Positions 55,875 to 56,367 of a stretch of DNA of 56,367 bases are shown here, one piece after another. Below the pieces are notes generated by a model. It was given only the letters and a program-made list of their open reading frames with translations. It searched no databases and was not told the origin of the DNA. A program made the translations under genes and the position numbers. The first letter of the stretch is position 1. Every line of letters starts with the position of its first letter. Where the stretch lies: assembly GCA_011524995.1 (NCBI GenBank), contig WTJA01000070.1, positions 5,302 through 61,668 on the forward strand, in the 5' to 3' direction. The stretch is from Alphaproteobacteria bacterium. Lineage in GTDB: Bacteria > Pseudomonadota > Alphaproteobacteria > Puniceispirillales > Puniceispirillaceae.

Positions 55875-55968
55875 ATTACCGGAAAGCAAAGAGATTTGAT
55901 GACCGGTCGCTGATTGAAAAAGTTGATAATTTGGAAGGGATTCGTGGACAGCGGATTAGCAGAGACAT

Positions 55969-55980
55969 CGTTCTTTGTAA
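55969..55980 (+). promoter_or_regulatory. BoxA-like antitermination site in the rRNA leader
   Basis: CGTTCTTTGTAA resembles the BoxA sequence (TGCTCTTTAACA) where NusB-S10 load for rRNA antitermination. Its position, about 120 bases before the 16S gene, fits. The match is partial. Confidence 0.45.
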
Positions 55981-56064
55981 TATTATGCAGTCTAAAGAAT
56001 CCAAGATGAATCATATATTGAATGTAATTCAATGTAGCTCATGGATAAACTTTGGGCAGGCTTT

Positions 56065-56084
56065 CTTGACTATTTATAGTCAGG
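56065..56084 (+). other. Hairpin immediately before 16S rRNA
   Basis: CTTGACTA (56065-56072) pairs with TAGTCAGG (56077-56084), one G-T pair, around TTTA. It ends about 6 bases before the expected mature 16S 5' end, and could guide processing or sit beside the long RNase III stem. Confidence 0.5.
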
Positions 56085-56090
56085 TTCGTC

Positions 56091-56367
56091 TAACCTAAGA
56101 GTTTGATCCTGGCTCAGAACGAACGCTGGCGGCATGCTTAACACATGCAAGTCGAACGCTATTTTATAGAGTGGCGCACGGGTGAGTAACACGTGGGAAT
56201 CTGCCCTTCTCTGCGGGACAACAGTTGGAAACGACTGCTAATACCGCATACGCCCTCTGGGGGAAAGGTCCGCCGGAGAAGGAGGAGCCCGCGTCTGATT
56301 AGCTTGTTGGTGGGGTAATGGCCTACCAAGGCGACGATCAGTAGCTGGTCTGAGAGGATGATCAGCC
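56091..56367 (+). rRNA. rrs: 16S ribosomal RNA, 5' part (cut by the window edge)
   Basis: AGAGTTTGATCCTGGCTCAG lies at 56098-56117, followed by GAACGCTGGCGGCATGC and the V1/V2 region. GGCGCACGGGTGAGTAACAC and the GGCGACGATCAGTAGCTGG segment (near E. coli 275-300) are also clear. The mature 5' end is placed at about 56091 from E. coli numbering. The short V1 loop and the ACTGCTAATACCGCATACGCC stretch suit an alphaproteobacterium. The rest of the operon is beyond the window. Confidence 0.97.

Noticed and set aside
55814-56098. Open frame through the rRNA leader
   Set aside because: It covers the rRNA promoter and leader, starts with TTG inside the -35 box, and runs into 16S.

Overview
The window is a chromosomal stretch of an alphaproteobacterium, dense with housekeeping genes. 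Four things point there: the 16S rRNA 5' end at the right edge, the class I lysyl-tRNA synthetase, the alphaproteobacterial families DUF1178, DUF1289, DUF2889, DUF4167 and RHH_4, and conserved neighbourhoods (argD-argF-hslO; mutT-argJ-parvulin-secA; ubiG/lysC...prfA-prmC-DUF4167; BolA-J protein-CobS-CobT). Moderate GC by eye and a betaine-type homocysteine methyltransferase suggest a marine lineage such as SAR116 or relatives; that placement is inference. I see no phage, insertion sequence, CRISPR array or tRNA gene.

Layout. 1-4937: end of argD, argF, hslO, a lipoprotein, a TrkH potassium transporter and folE. 5137-9861: a YnjBCD-type ABC transporter split over two strands, ATPase on the minus strand and binding protein plus double permease on the plus strand, with a transferrin-binding-protein-like lipoprotein between them; a nested inverted repeat lies in the divergent gap. 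10109-11931: a DJ-1/catalase-C-domain-like protein lacking the usual cysteine, a DUF1289 protein and a homocysteine S-methyltransferase, preceded by a gap holding competing inverted repeats. 12118-23457: aspS, ctaA, groES-groEL, a DinG-like helicase, class I lysS, pyrD and an RHH_4 protein. 23663-31506: rpmB, cobT, cobS, a J-domain protein, bolA, DUF2889, a CorC/HlyC protein, aroB and aroK. 31744-38843: a 45-residue membrane peptide, a 690-residue exported protein, xerD, accA, a nitrilase, glutaredoxin, comF and a methyltransferase. 38844-44742: mutT, argJ, a parvulin, secA and DUF1178. 44754-53249: ubiG, then lysC, a RodZ-like protein, ispG, hisS, prfA, prmC and DUF4167. 53252-55530: a MOSC protein, an M23 peptidase and a possible coupled 29-codon leader. 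55814-56367: rRNA promoter, leader and 16S start.

How the genes work together: arginine synthesis (argJ, argD, argF), chorismate synthesis (aroB, aroK), translation (three tRNA synthetases, L28, RF1 and its methylase), protein folding and export (GroESL, Hsp33, parvulin, SecA) and respiration cofactors (CtaA, UbiG). The least ordinary parts are the transporter/lipoprotein cluster, the CobS-CobT-J-protein neighbourhood, the cysteine-less DJ-1 protein with its structured upstream gap, and several hairpins in 5' leaders (groES, rpmB, secA, rrn).
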